DNA from: Rikenellaceae bacterium
GTDB lineage: Bacteria > Bacteroidota > Bacteroidia > Bacteroidales > Rikenellaceae
Reading direction: 5' to 3'
Length of the DNA stretch: 57,863 nt
NCBI GenBank assembly: GCA_015060075.1
Contig: SUZE01000014.1
Location: forward strand, 1 to 57,863
Below the pieces are notes generated by a model, which saw only the letters and a program-made list of their open reading frames with translations, ran no database searches and had not been told where the DNA came from. Every line of letters starts with the position of its first letter. Positions within the stretch are counted from its first letter, which is position 1. The translations under genes were made by a program, and so were the position numbers. Shown here piece after piece: positions 36,077 through 44,354 of the stretch.

Positions 36077-37525
36077 ATGGATACACAAAAGAAAACGGGT
36101 TTTCGCCTTTCGGTTGCGACCTTGGCGATTATGAATGTTACCGCAGTAGTTAGTCTGCGAGGTTTGGCTGCGGAGTCGGTTTATGGGCTTTCGTCAGCAT
36201 TCTATTATCTTTTTGCGGCCATAGTTTTTCTTATTCCTACGGCTTTGGTGGCTGCGGAGTTGGCGGCTATGTACTCTGACAAGCAGGGCGGAGTTTTTCG
36301 CTGGGTAGGCGAGGCAATGGGCGCACGCATGGGCTTTTTGGCGATTTGGATACAGTGGATACAATCCACGATTTGGTACCCAACGGTGCTGACATTTGGT
36401 GCGGTGTCGATAGCCTTTATCGGCATGGACCAGACGCACGACATGGCACTCGCCTCGAACAAGGTTTTCACCTTGATAGTGGTGCTTGCAATATATTGGG
36501 TAGCGACATTTATCGCTCTGAAAGGTCTGAGTTGGGTAGGAAAAATCAGCAAGTGGGGCGGTATAATAGGCACCATTATCCCTGCGGCACTCCTTATCAT
36601 CATGGGCATCGCCTACCTCGCTACGGGCGGCACAAACCATATGGATATGAAGGAGGGCTTCTTCCCTGACCTTTCGAAATTCGACAATTTGGTTTTGGCG
36701 AGTAGCATATTTTTGTTTTATGCCGGAATGGAGATGATGGGCGTTCATGTTATGGAGGTTGATAACCCTCGCAAGAACTACCCGAAGGCTATTTTGCTTG
36801 GCGCACTCGTCACTGTGCTGATTTTCATTTTTGGCACCTTCTCGTTGGGCTTTATTATTCCGGCAAATGAGGTCAATCTCACCCAGTCGCTGTTGGTTGG
36901 CTTCGACAATTACCTCGCCTATTTTAAGATGTCGTGGGCATCGCCTATTATTGCTATTGCCTTGATGTTCGGCGTGTTGGCAGGCGTGCTGACTTGGGTT
37001 TCAGGACCATCGAAGGGAATCTTCGCTGTGGGTAAGGCGGGCTATCTTCCGCCATTTTTCCAGAAGGAGAACGCAAATGGCGTACAGCGCAATATTCTCT
37101 TGATTCAGGGCTGTATCGTAACCCTTTTGGCGCTACTTTTCGTGGTTATGCCGTCTGTGCAGTCGTTCTATCAGATATTGTCGCAACTCACCGCACTGCT
37201 CTACCTCGTGATGTATATGTTGATGTTCGCCTCGGCAATCATTTTGCGCTATCGCCGTTCGCAGAAGGAGCGCCCATTCCGCCTTGGCGGTAATACCACG
37301 ATGTGGCTTATTGCAGGCGTGGGATTTTTGGGCTCGTTGTTGGCGTTTGTGTTGAGTTTTATTCCTCCGGCACAGATTGCTACGGGAAGCACAACGGTTT
37401 GGTACTCAGTGCTATTTGGCGGAGCATTTGTGGTGATAATTCTTCCGTTTATCATCTATGCAATGCGCAAACCGGATTGGCGCAACAAGTCGGCAGTATT
37501 TGCACCTTTTGAGTGGGAGAAATAA
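36077..37525 (+). CDS. APC superfamily amino acid permease (glutamate/GABA antiporter-like)
   Basis: 482 residues and about 12 membrane helices. GadC-like features are SLRGLAAESVYGLSSAFYY, YAGMEMMGVHVMEVDNPRKN (family TM6 motif) and GPSKGIFAVGKAGYLPP. GadC exchanges glutamate for GABA in acid resistance, but no decarboxylase or glutaminase is adjacent here, so another amino acid is possible. Plus-strand single gene between minus-strand lipoproteins. A repeat pair and a strong terminator follow. Confidence 0.85.
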   Translation: MDTQKKTGFRLSVATLAIMNVTAVVSLRGLAAESVYGLSSAFYYLFAAIVFLIPTALVAAELAAMYSDKQGGVFRWVGEAMGARMGFLAIWIQWIQSTIWYPTVLTFGAVSIAFIGMDQTHDMALASNKVFTLIVVLAIYWVATFIALKGLSWVGKISKWGGIIGTIIPAALLIIMGIAYLATGGTNHMDMKEGFFPDLSKFDNLVLASSIFLFYAGMEMMGVHVMEVDNPRKNYPKAILLGALVTVLIFIFGTFSLGFIIPANEVNLTQSLLVGFDNYLAYFKMSWASPIIAIALMFGVLAGVLTWVSGPSKGIFAVGKAGYLPPFFQKENANGVQRNILLIQGCIVTLLALLFVVMPSVQSFYQILSQLTALLYLVMYMLMFASAIILRYRRSQKERPFRLGGNTTMWLIAGVGFLGSLLAFVLSFIPPAQIATGSTTVWYSVLFGGAFVVIILPFIIYAMRKPDWRNKSAVFAPFEWEK

Positions 37526-37538
37526 AGCGAAAAACTGA

Positions 37539-37763
37539 GAGCGCACCCCATTAAGCGACCAACGGGAGCGCCCCCAGTAAGGGCAGAATGCCCGCCCCCA
37601 GTAACCCCCAGAATGATTGCGCCGTGATAACGGTGGGGGTTCGGAAAGGGCAAAAAACTTTCAGCGCACCCCATTAAGCGACCAACGGGAGCGCCCCCAG
37701 TAAGGGCAGAATGCCCGCCCCCAGTAACCCCCAGAAGATTGCGCCGTGATAATGGTGGGAGTT
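37539..37763 (-). repeat. Two tandem units of the mosaic intergenic repeat, inverted relative to 29615-29957
   Basis: On the minus strand one unit begins GAACTCCCACC near 37763 and the other GAACCCCCACC near 37642. Each ends TTAATGGGGTGCGCT. The middle hairpin arms read GGGCGGG/GCCC with changes. The sequence between permease and terminator is made almost wholly of these units. Confidence 0.85.
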
Positions 37764-37788
37764 CGGAAAACCGAAATAGATAAAAGAA

Positions 37789-37822
37789 TTTGCGGGACCC
37801 TTTCGAGTCCCGCAAATTTTTT
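37789..37822 (+). terminator. Terminator after the permease
   Basis: Stem TTTGCGGGAC/GTCCCGCAAA followed by TTTTTTAG. Confidence 0.8.
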
Positions 37823-37949
37823 AGTAAACAAATTCGTCTTCTACCGTACCGAAGTCCGAGAGTTGCGAACTTGCGTTGTAACCATTCTCGGCTACAACCT
37901 CATAAATATTAACCTCAGGAGCAGAATAGCTCAAAAATATCTTTTTCAT
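37821..37949 (-). CDS. Small acidic protein, unknown function (42 residues)
   Basis: Start at 37949, stop at 37821. The peptide begins MKKIFLSYSAPEVNIYEVVA and continues with a polar, acidic second half rich in Ser, Asp and Glu. It starts 37 bases after the end of the large repeat lipoprotein gene, on the same strand. Small genes reading MKK-x(3-5)-Y-x-x-P and then E-V-x-A-E-x-G are frequent in Bacteroidales near surface protein genes; no function is known to me. No signal peptide or lipobox is clear. The overlapping terminator on the plus strand marks its 3' end. Confidence 0.6.
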   Translation of the reverse strand: MKKIFLSYSAPEVNIYEVVAENGYNASSQLSDFGTVEDEFVY

Positions 37950-37986
37950 AATCATCAAATTTTTATCGTTTCACTATTCTGTTTCA

Positions 37987-40900
37987 CTATAACAAACTAC
38001 AACCGTCAACATCTTTTGCCACAGCCTCATCTACAGGGTCACCATAGATGTAGTTAAACCAGTTATCGATTGTGAGTGGAGTGAGAACATCTTTAACCAC
38101 TTCAACAGCATCGCCACCGTTAGCGTCTTCCTCGGTTATTGTTTCTGTACTGAGAATCATATTACCACCAACCTTACAGTTAATAGCCTTGACAGTGTCG
38201 GAACGTACGGAACCCATAATCATACCTGCATTAGGGAAATCCATAGACTTGACATTGCAATTTGCGGTAGCACCTGTGATAGGGGACTCTGCTTTTCCTA
38301 TAATACCACCAATCATTGCATTTGCCGGTGTTGTAACACTTCCTGTTACCTCGATAAGACCCTCGTTTTCAAAGCTGACATTGGTTGCTGCATTTGCTAC
38401 AAGGGTAGTAACTGATGCAGGCACGTAGGCGTAGAGACCGCCCACATAAACCTTACCGCTTGCGTTGGTAGCTTGTCCTGTAAAGGCAATCTTACCGGTA
38501 TTCTTAATAGCACCGCTTTCAAATACTTGTGTACTTTGATAGATTGTTCCAATACCGCCCAAATATACAGCGCCTCCGCCTTTGTATGTACCACTGAAAA
38601 TCATATCACCGCTATTGGTAAAGCCATTCTTGATTATTGCGCCTCTTTGTCTATAACCAGAGAAACCACCTATATATACGGTATTTGCTTCTTGACTTCC
38701 ATTGTGGATAATATTTCCACTATTCGAGCAACCATCGAATGTTGCCGAAGACAAAGAATAAGCGAATCCGTTCAAATAGACAACTTCACTCAGCTTAGCC
38801 TTATCGGTAATGGTTACATTTCCCTTATTATGGAAATTGGTGAATGTAATAGCCTTATCGATAGTATATGCGAAGCCACCGTGATAAATACTGCCATTAT
38901 CAGTGTTTGGTTGTGTAAAAGAGATTGTTATATCGCCCCAGTTTGAACTATTTGTGATAGTCTTGCCTCCGTATGGGCAAGCCACCGAAATACCTGCCAT
39001 GTAGACACGTCCCTTTATTGTACCTGAAATCTCCATATCTCCGTAGTTGTGACAACTATCCATACTTCCCGGACGATATTGATAGTGATTACTTGCTACA
39101 AGACCTGCAATACAGAGGGCATTATAGCCTGTACCCGAATTACCTGTGTCATAATCACATGTTCCGGATATGGTAATCTTACCCTTATCATCAACCGGCT
39201 TGCTATCTGTTCCAAGAGCACCGTTCACTACTCTTACGTAATCGCTTGCGTCAGTATTTGAATTGGTGTTTGCCATTTCAGCAAAGATACCACTAACATT
39301 TACCGACTTTTTATAAGTACCGGTAAGTTCTATATTACCTACGTTTGTTACATCGGTAACAGTCTTTTTTGTCGAATAGTATGGACCAATTCCTGCTACA
39401 CAAATTTTTCCGCTCTCCAAGTCGCAACCAACGGTCAAGTTACCGCTATTTGTAACATTTGAAATGTTGCCGGCGCCATAGTAGCCGAAGATACCTCCCA
39501 AATATAATCTGTTGCTGATAGTAACATCTTTGTGGAGGGTCACACTACCGCTATTTGTAACGTATGTAAGAGTACCACTACCTCCAAAGTATCCACTAAT
39601 ACCACCTACATACAGAGTTTGTCCGATAGTGGCATTCTGACCGAATGTGATAATACCGCTATTTGTAACGCTTTCGAGATTGCTATCTTTAATGCTGTTT
39701 TTTGCGGTATATCCGTTAACACCACCAACATACAGATGTCCGTTAGGGATATTTCCATTGAAGGTCAAATCACCGCTATTTGCGATATCTGTAGCTGTAA
39801 GTTCGCTACCATTGAAGTATCCGTTAATACCGCCCAAGAACAAACGTTTGTCGATATTAGTACCCTTCTCGAAGTTCAAAGCACCACTATTTACAACAAT
39901 TGTAATTTCGTCTCCTGCATAATATCCGTGAATACCTCCTACATGCAAATCTCCTCCAATAGATGCTCCCTCCTTGAAGGTGATAGTACCTGTATTTTCA
40001 AACTTTGTAGGGTCATTGGTGCATGTTGAGTAAGCCTGAATACCTGCTACATATACATTTGTTGTATGCTTTGTATTCGCACCAATAGTGATAGTACCGG
40101 TATTCTTTGCCTGTCTAGGAGCCTTCTCCCAATATTCGTTAGCCGAGTTACCACCTGCATATACACCGGCAATATGTAGATATGAAGTTGCACCTTCGTA
40201 CTTACCGTTGTAGGTGATGTTACCATAGTTGTTACACTCGGCATTGATACCCGAATGAGAACCAAATACACCGGCAACAGCAATAGGGTGTATATCTGCC
40301 GCTGCATCATCATCGAATGAGAATGTTGCATCAACCGTGATATCACCATAGTTCTCCCACTTTCCGGTAGGAGTACCACTGGTCTTAAATGCGACACAGC
40401 CGGCTATATTAATAGCCTCCTCGCTCCACTTGGAATGAGTAGCAATTTTAACATTACCCGAAATGGTGATATCGCCATTTTCAGTATTGGTACAGCCACC
40501 GGTAGTCTGGGTACGACCAAAACCGGTAATACCTCCGATACGATAGTAGTAGGAAGCCTCCGATGCAGTAGACACAGTCCAATTCTCCTCTGCAGAAGCA
40601 AGAACCTTCAATGTAGCATTGTTTGTACAGTTCTTAAAGTAGTGGTCATATTTATTTCCATCACCATAGAATGTACCTGCAACACCACCGGCAAGAATAC
40701 CACGAATACGGGCTGTGCTCTTCACCTCAACTGCACCATTGTTGGTTACACCATCAATATAACATTGATTTGTATAACCGGCTACACCACCGATAATAAG
40801 CGACTTGTAGATACCGTCAGCCTCAACAGTTGCATTGTTGGTACATCTTGTCAGATAACCGTAAAGGTTATATCCTACTACACCTCCGACAGGCACACCT

Positions 40901-42654
40901 TGGCTTGCTCCGTCTTCACCGTAGAAGTGAGAGTTGAGGGAGATTTTACCATTTGCAGTATTCTCGCAATCCTCCAAGTTAGCACCATTTTCACCACAAC
41001 CCATAACACCACCGAGGTGTGGACGACCGATAAGAGCCTTGCTCTCAGCGCTCGAAGTACAGTGGTAGCTGATAGCAGCATCGTTATCACAATTGGTGAT
41101 ATTGGTTGTTGCCTCCTCTGCATTGTAGAGTGTTGCAACATTTACATAACCTACAACACCTCCGATGCTTGAATATACAACCATTGTGCTGTTGCTTGTA
41201 GCGGTCATCTTGCTTACGGTAACAGCCACCTGATTGGTACAATTAACCAAGTCTGCACCCAATGAGCGACCTACCAAACCACCATAGTTTACGATTTCAG
41301 CATCCTTATCCTGGTCGCTTGTTGGAGTCCACTCAGGGTTGCTGATGGTCAAAGTACCGATAGCCTTACAGTTGGTAAGCGATGCCTTAGCTGCCTGACC
41401 ACCCGAAGTCAAGGTGTTGGCGATAGCACCCATAATCAACTGACCATTCGAGGTCAAATTAACACCCTCCAAAGTAACGTTCTGAATCTTACCGCTGGTA
41501 GTGCCGAACAATGGAGCCTTCAAACCCTTGATAGTGCAGCCCTGCTCGCTACCACCATCGAATACGAAGTTGCCAAAGCCCTCGATTGGGGTCCAACTCT
41601 TCTCGCTCATATCGAGGCTCTTGGTTACCCTTGCAACGGTGCGTGGGTAGAATGCCTTAGCGATACTTGCAAACTCGATAAGCTTATCCTCGCTGTCGAT
41701 GATGAACTCATCGGCAGTATCGTTGTCGTTGTGTACGAATGTGAACGGTGCGAACTCACGAACATAGCCTGCTGCGATAGGAAGAACATCACTGTTGAAC
41801 TTAACAGTCATCTTCTCGGTCTCGGTGTACAATGTTGCTACGAATGTGCCATAGCTGCCGGCAGGAACTGTTACATAGAATGTAGTAGCCTCTGCGCCAA
41901 GTGCCAAGCCATCGCCGAACGACATCGAAACCTGCTTCGAGGTTGAACCCTCCTTAACAACGAGCAAGTTCTTCTCGCAATTAACATAGAAAGTACCTGC
42001 GATTGCGCCTCTCTCCGACTTTACAACAATGTTTTTGAGGACCTTACCCTCGCCCTTAACATTGAATTGGAGAAGACCAACGAGGTGCTTCAAAGTTGGT
42101 ACCTCGCCCTCCTTGGTAGAGTAACCGTACATAGGAGCCGATGCGCCATCGATACCATTTGCAACATACTCCTGCGATGCAGGGAATGTTACAGGGTAGA
42201 GTACTGCATTCAAAACATCAACCTCCTCAGTAGTAGGCTCACCTGTCTCAGGGTCAAGAACAGGCTCACCTGTCTCAGGGTCAGTTACCTCAACAGTCTC
42301 CTTTCCCCACTCCTCCAATGGAGCCTCGGTAGGTGCTGGGTATACAATGCTGTAAGGAAGTGTTACGCCCTCTACTGTGAAAGAAGCAGAAGACTTGCCG
42401 TCCCACTCCTCGCCCAAAGCGGTAGATGCAGTGCCATTTACGGCAATCTGGTCACCTGCGCTCCAATAGAGAGGATAAACATCACCTGTCTTCTCGCCGA
42501 GTTGAGTTCTCGACTCCTCCAACGAGAGGGTGATAGTAGTTTTGCCCTCGCCGTTGCCAACCTGAACGCCGAGGTCCTCCGTAGCATCTGCAACACACGA
42601 GTATGCTGCGAACGCTACCACAATCGCTGTGAAAATTTTTGCAAAATTTCTCAT
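37987..42654 (-). CDS. Giant lipoprotein: fimbrillin-like module plus a long glycine-rich repeat domain
   Basis: 1555 residues from ATG 42654 (a GTG sits one codon earlier). The signal ends in YSC. Residues about 35-320 are the fimbrillin-like module (SRTQLGEKTGDVYPLYWSAG, MYGYST, LKHLVGLLQFNV) with an acidic DPETGEP duplication. From about 330 to 1480 it is an array of roughly 25 units of about 40 residues: V-x-N-S/T/Y-G-x-I/L-T and then Y-V-G-G-I-x-G-Y. This is a GLUG-like pattern of probable right-handed beta-helix or solenoid. No catalytic motif. Cell-surface adhesion or scaffold is inferred. The leader (42655 to about 42866) contains a G10 tract in a hairpin. Confidence 0.85.
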   Translation of the reverse strand: MRNFAKIFTAIVVAFAAYSCVADATEDLGVQVGNGEGKTTITLSLEESRTQLGEKTGDVYPLYWSAGDQIAVNGTASTALGEEWDGKSSASFTVEGVTLPYSIVYPAPTEAPLEEWGKETVEVTDPETGEPVLDPETGEPTTEEVDVLNAVLYPVTFPASQEYVANGIDGASAPMYGYSTKEGEVPTLKHLVGLLQFNVKGEGKVLKNIVVKSERGAIAGTFYVNCEKNLLVVKEGSTSKQVSMSFGDGLALGAEATTFYVTVPAGSYGTFVATLYTETEKMTVKFNSDVLPIAAGYVREFAPFTFVHNDNDTADEFIIDSEDKLIEFASIAKAFYPRTVARVTKSLDMSEKSWTPIEGFGNFVFDGGSEQGCTIKGLKAPLFGTTSGKIQNVTLEGVNLTSNGQLIMGAIANTLTSGGQAAKASLTNCKAIGTLTISNPEWTPTSDQDKDAEIVNYGGLVGRSLGADLVNCTNQVAVTVSKMTATSNSTMVVYSSIGGVVGYVNVATLYNAEEATTNITNCDNDAAISYHCTSSAESKALIGRPHLGGVMGCGENGANLEDCENTANGKISLNSHFYGEDGASQGVPVGGVVGYNLYGYLTRCTNNATVEADGIYKSLIIGGVAGYTNQCYIDGVTNNGAVEVKSTARIRGILAGGVAGTFYGDGNKYDHYFKNCTNNATLKVLASAEENWTVSTASEASYYYRIGGITGFGRTQTTGGCTNTENGDITISGNVKIATHSKWSEEAINIAGCVAFKTSGTPTGKWENYGDITVDATFSFDDDAAADIHPIAVAGVFGSHSGINAECNNYGNITYNGKYEGATSYLHIAGVYAGGNSANEYWEKAPRQAKNTGTITIGANTKHTTNVYVAGIQAYSTCTNDPTKFENTGTITFKEGASIGGDLHVGGIHGYYAGDEITIVVNSGALNFEKGTNIDKRLFLGGINGYFNGSELTATDIANSGDLTFNGNIPNGHLYVGGVNGYTAKNSIKDSNLESVTNSGIITFGQNATIGQTLYVGGISGYFGGSGTLTYVTNSGSVTLHKDVTISNRLYLGGIFGYYGAGNISNVTNSGNLTVGCDLESGKICVAGIGPYYSTKKTVTDVTNVGNIELTGTYKKSVNVSGIFAEMANTNSNTDASDYVRVVNGALGTDSKPVDDKGKITISGTCDYDTGNSGTGYNALCIAGLVASNHYQYRPGSMDSCHNYGDMEISGTIKGRVYMAGISVACPYGGKTITNSSNWGDITISFTQPNTDNGSIYHGGFAYTIDKAITFTNFHNKGNVTITDKAKLSEVVYLNGFAYSLSSATFDGCSNSGNIIHNGSQEANTVYIGGFSGYRQRGAIIKNGFTNSGDMIFSGTYKGGGAVYLGGIGTIYQSTQVFESGAIKNTGKIAFTGQATNASGKVYVGGLYAYVPASVTTLVANAATNVSFENEGLIEVTGSVTTPANAMIGGIIGKAESPITGATANCNVKSMDFPNAGMIMGSVRSDTVKAINCKVGGNMILSTETITEEDANGGDAVEVVKDVLTPLTIDNWFNYIYGDPVDEAVAKDVDGCSLL

Positions 42655-42805
42655 CACGCTAATGTTTTTAGTTAATAAATTAGTTAATTTTAAAAAAGTT
42701 GTTAATAAGTATAAATTAGGTGTAAATCCGTCTTTTCTGTTGGTTTTACCGCAAAATTACTTCAAATAACGCCCGTAATGCGCTGAAAATCAATTTATTA
42801 AACCT

Positions 42806-42846
42806 CAAAATCCCCCCCCCCGATTTTTTTCGGGGGAGGGATTTTG
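42806..42846 (-). other. Hairpin with a C10/G10 tract in the leader of the giant lipoprotein gene
   Basis: CAAAATCCC pairs with GGGATTTTG, and five further C pair with GGGGG, closing on a T7 loop. The plus strand has ten C (42812-42821); with nine the arms would align with just one mismatch, so ten leaves one base bulged. It lies 26 bases downstream of the -7 box at 42873-42880. Confidence 0.7.
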
Positions 42847-42872
42847 ACCTTCGCAGTGTCGCTATTTAGGGG

Positions 42873-42880
42873 CAAATATA
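42873..42880 (-). promoter_or_regulatory. -7 box for the giant lipoprotein gene
   Basis: Minus-strand TATATTTG. No convincing -33 is seen at 19-21 bases. It leaves a leader of about 210 bases. Confidence 0.5.
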
Positions 42881-42925
42881 CAAAAAAATTATGAAAGAGC
42901 ATGATTTTCAACAAAAAAAACAAAA

Positions 42926-42977
42926 AAGAATAAAAAAAGCAAAGAAAAAGCAGGACCGAAATTTTTCGGTCCTGCTC
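42926..42977 (-). terminator. Terminator of rpsU
   Basis: Stem AGCAGGACCGAAA/TTTCGGTCCTGCT (42949-42977), followed on the minus strand by a T-rich run. Confidence 0.85.
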
Positions 42978-43000
42978 TATTTGCTCGAAAGTCGGGCGTT

Positions 43001-43195
43001 TTACTCCTCCTCGCGGCGGTGCAACTGCTCAACATAGATAGCATGAGCCATCTTGTCGCGCTTTGCAATCGAAGGCTTGGTGAAGTACTGACGAGCGCGA
43101 AGCTCCTTCAATACACCTGTACGCTCGTACTTACGCTTAAACTTTTTGAGAGCGCGCTCGATGTTCTCGCCCTCTTTAACTGGCATGATAATCAT
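43001..43195 (-). CDS. rpsU: 30S ribosomal protein S21
   Basis: 64 residues beginning MIIMPVKEGENIERALKKFK, the S21 start, then a basic helix and a short acidic end (LHRREEE). In Bacteroidetes S21 can hold the anti-Shine-Dalgarno of 16S rRNA, which is in keeping with the general lack of strong ribosome binding sites here. It is flanked by a strong terminator. Confidence 0.95.
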   Translation of the reverse strand: MIIMPVKEGENIERALKKFKRKYERTGVLKELRARQYFTKPSIAKRDKMAHAIYVEQLHRREEE

Positions 43196-43288
43196 AATAT
43201 TCTCTTTTTTTTATTGTTTAATAATCTTTTTTTTGTGTCGGCCGCTGTTTTTACGCCTCACAGCCATCGGCGTTTTCTGAAATCTTTG

Positions 43289-44341
43289 TCAATCGAAACT
43301 CTGCGGTGTGGTACCGAAAAGAAGATAGGGCGCAATGGCTTCCGCCTGCTCCTTGGTGAATATGTTATCCTCCATCATCTCTTCAATACTTCTCCAACCT
43401 CCTTTCGATTCTCGTATCTCTGTTATCAGTTTTGCCGACTGCCGAGTCATATATGGGTGATGCTCGAAGTCGTAAGCGGGTGCAAAGTTAATATCTATTT
43501 TTGAAATTTTGCAACTATCGCAATAAATTTGTGCGGAAATTTTATCAAAATTCTCTTTTGTAACGCATTTTAGTTCTGCAATTTGCTCTTTTCGGACAAA
43601 TCCGCCCAATAATTTGCGGTATTGCAGCACCGCAACGACCGTCTTTGCTCCGATGCCTCGCACTTGTCGAAGCGTTGTCGAGTCGGCTTCGTTAATCTCG
43701 ACCAATCCATCGTGCGGGTTGCGTTCGCTCAAAATCACAAAGTGCGAGAGCGAATCCGCCATCTCCTTACTTACGGCGTAGCAGTCACGCAGTTCGTTCA
43801 TCGAAAAGATACCCTTGCCACGATTTCGGTACTCGATTAGGGCCTCGGCTTGGCGTGTTGAGAAACCTATAAGGCGCAGATACTCAACGCCAACCGTATC
43901 AATCCTGAATTTCTCGAATGGTCGTGGCGAGAAGCGTGACGGGCGGGTGGTGTGCAATGTGTCTGCAAGGTGTTGTTTCGGCTTAGTGGCGAACTCTTTA
44001 CCTATATTTATATATGGGCGCAGGCGCATGAACATCGAATCGCTGACGCCATAACACAACGCAAACTCCTCGGCTATGCCGAAAACCTTGCCTGCGGTGC
44101 GATATTTTATGATGCCTACGACAGTATGCTTGTCGAAACCGAGCATGCGCAACTCATCGTATGTTACGGTGTTCGGGTCGAAAATAAATAGTGTGTCGCA
44201 TTGCGTTGTGGGTTGTTCCGCAGAGCCACTCTCACGGAGTGTCAGACCTCTGCGTGGTGTGGCGAAATATATAACGAGAGCGATGATGACAATAATCACC
44301 ATCACGTAGATAATACCTCGTATATTCTGCCTGCTGAACAT
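43289..44341 (-). CDS. Helix-hairpin-helix (ComEA-like) membrane-anchored protein
   Basis: 350 residues. A membrane helix (about 10-27) is followed by four HhH-type repeats, including NTVTYDELRMLGFDKHTVVG, VEYLRLIGFSTRQAEALIEY and NEADSTTLRQVRGIGAKTVV. The first and last segments have the G-x-G-x-x-x-A pattern that contacts the DNA backbone. Similar to ComEA, a DNA receptor of competence, but Bacteroidetes versions are longer and of unproven role. It starts 13 bases after UbiD stops and is likely the last gene of the minus-strand run that starts at lon. Confidence 0.82.
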   Translation of the reverse strand: MFSRQNIRGIIYVMVIIVIIALVIYFATPRRGLTLRESGSAEQPTTQCDTLFIFDPNTVTYDELRMLGFDKHTVVGIIKYRTAGKVFGIAEEFALCYGVSDSMFMRLRPYINIGKEFATKPKQHLADTLHTTRPSRFSPRPFEKFRIDTVGVEYLRLIGFSTRQAEALIEYRNRGKGIFSMNELRDCYAVSKEMADSLSHFVILSERNPHDGLVEINEADSTTLRQVRGIGAKTVVAVLQYRKLLGGFVRKEQIAELKCVTKENFDKISAQIYCDSCKISKIDINFAPAYDFEHHPYMTRQSAKLITEIRESKGGWRSIEEMMEDNIFTKEQAEAIAPYLLFGTTPQSFD

Positions 44342-44354
44342 TTAAGAACCTACC

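Noticed and set aside
29600..37800. Composite transposon bounded by the mosaic repeats
   Set aside because: No transposase or integrase is present and the repeats show no clear terminal inverted repeats or target duplications.
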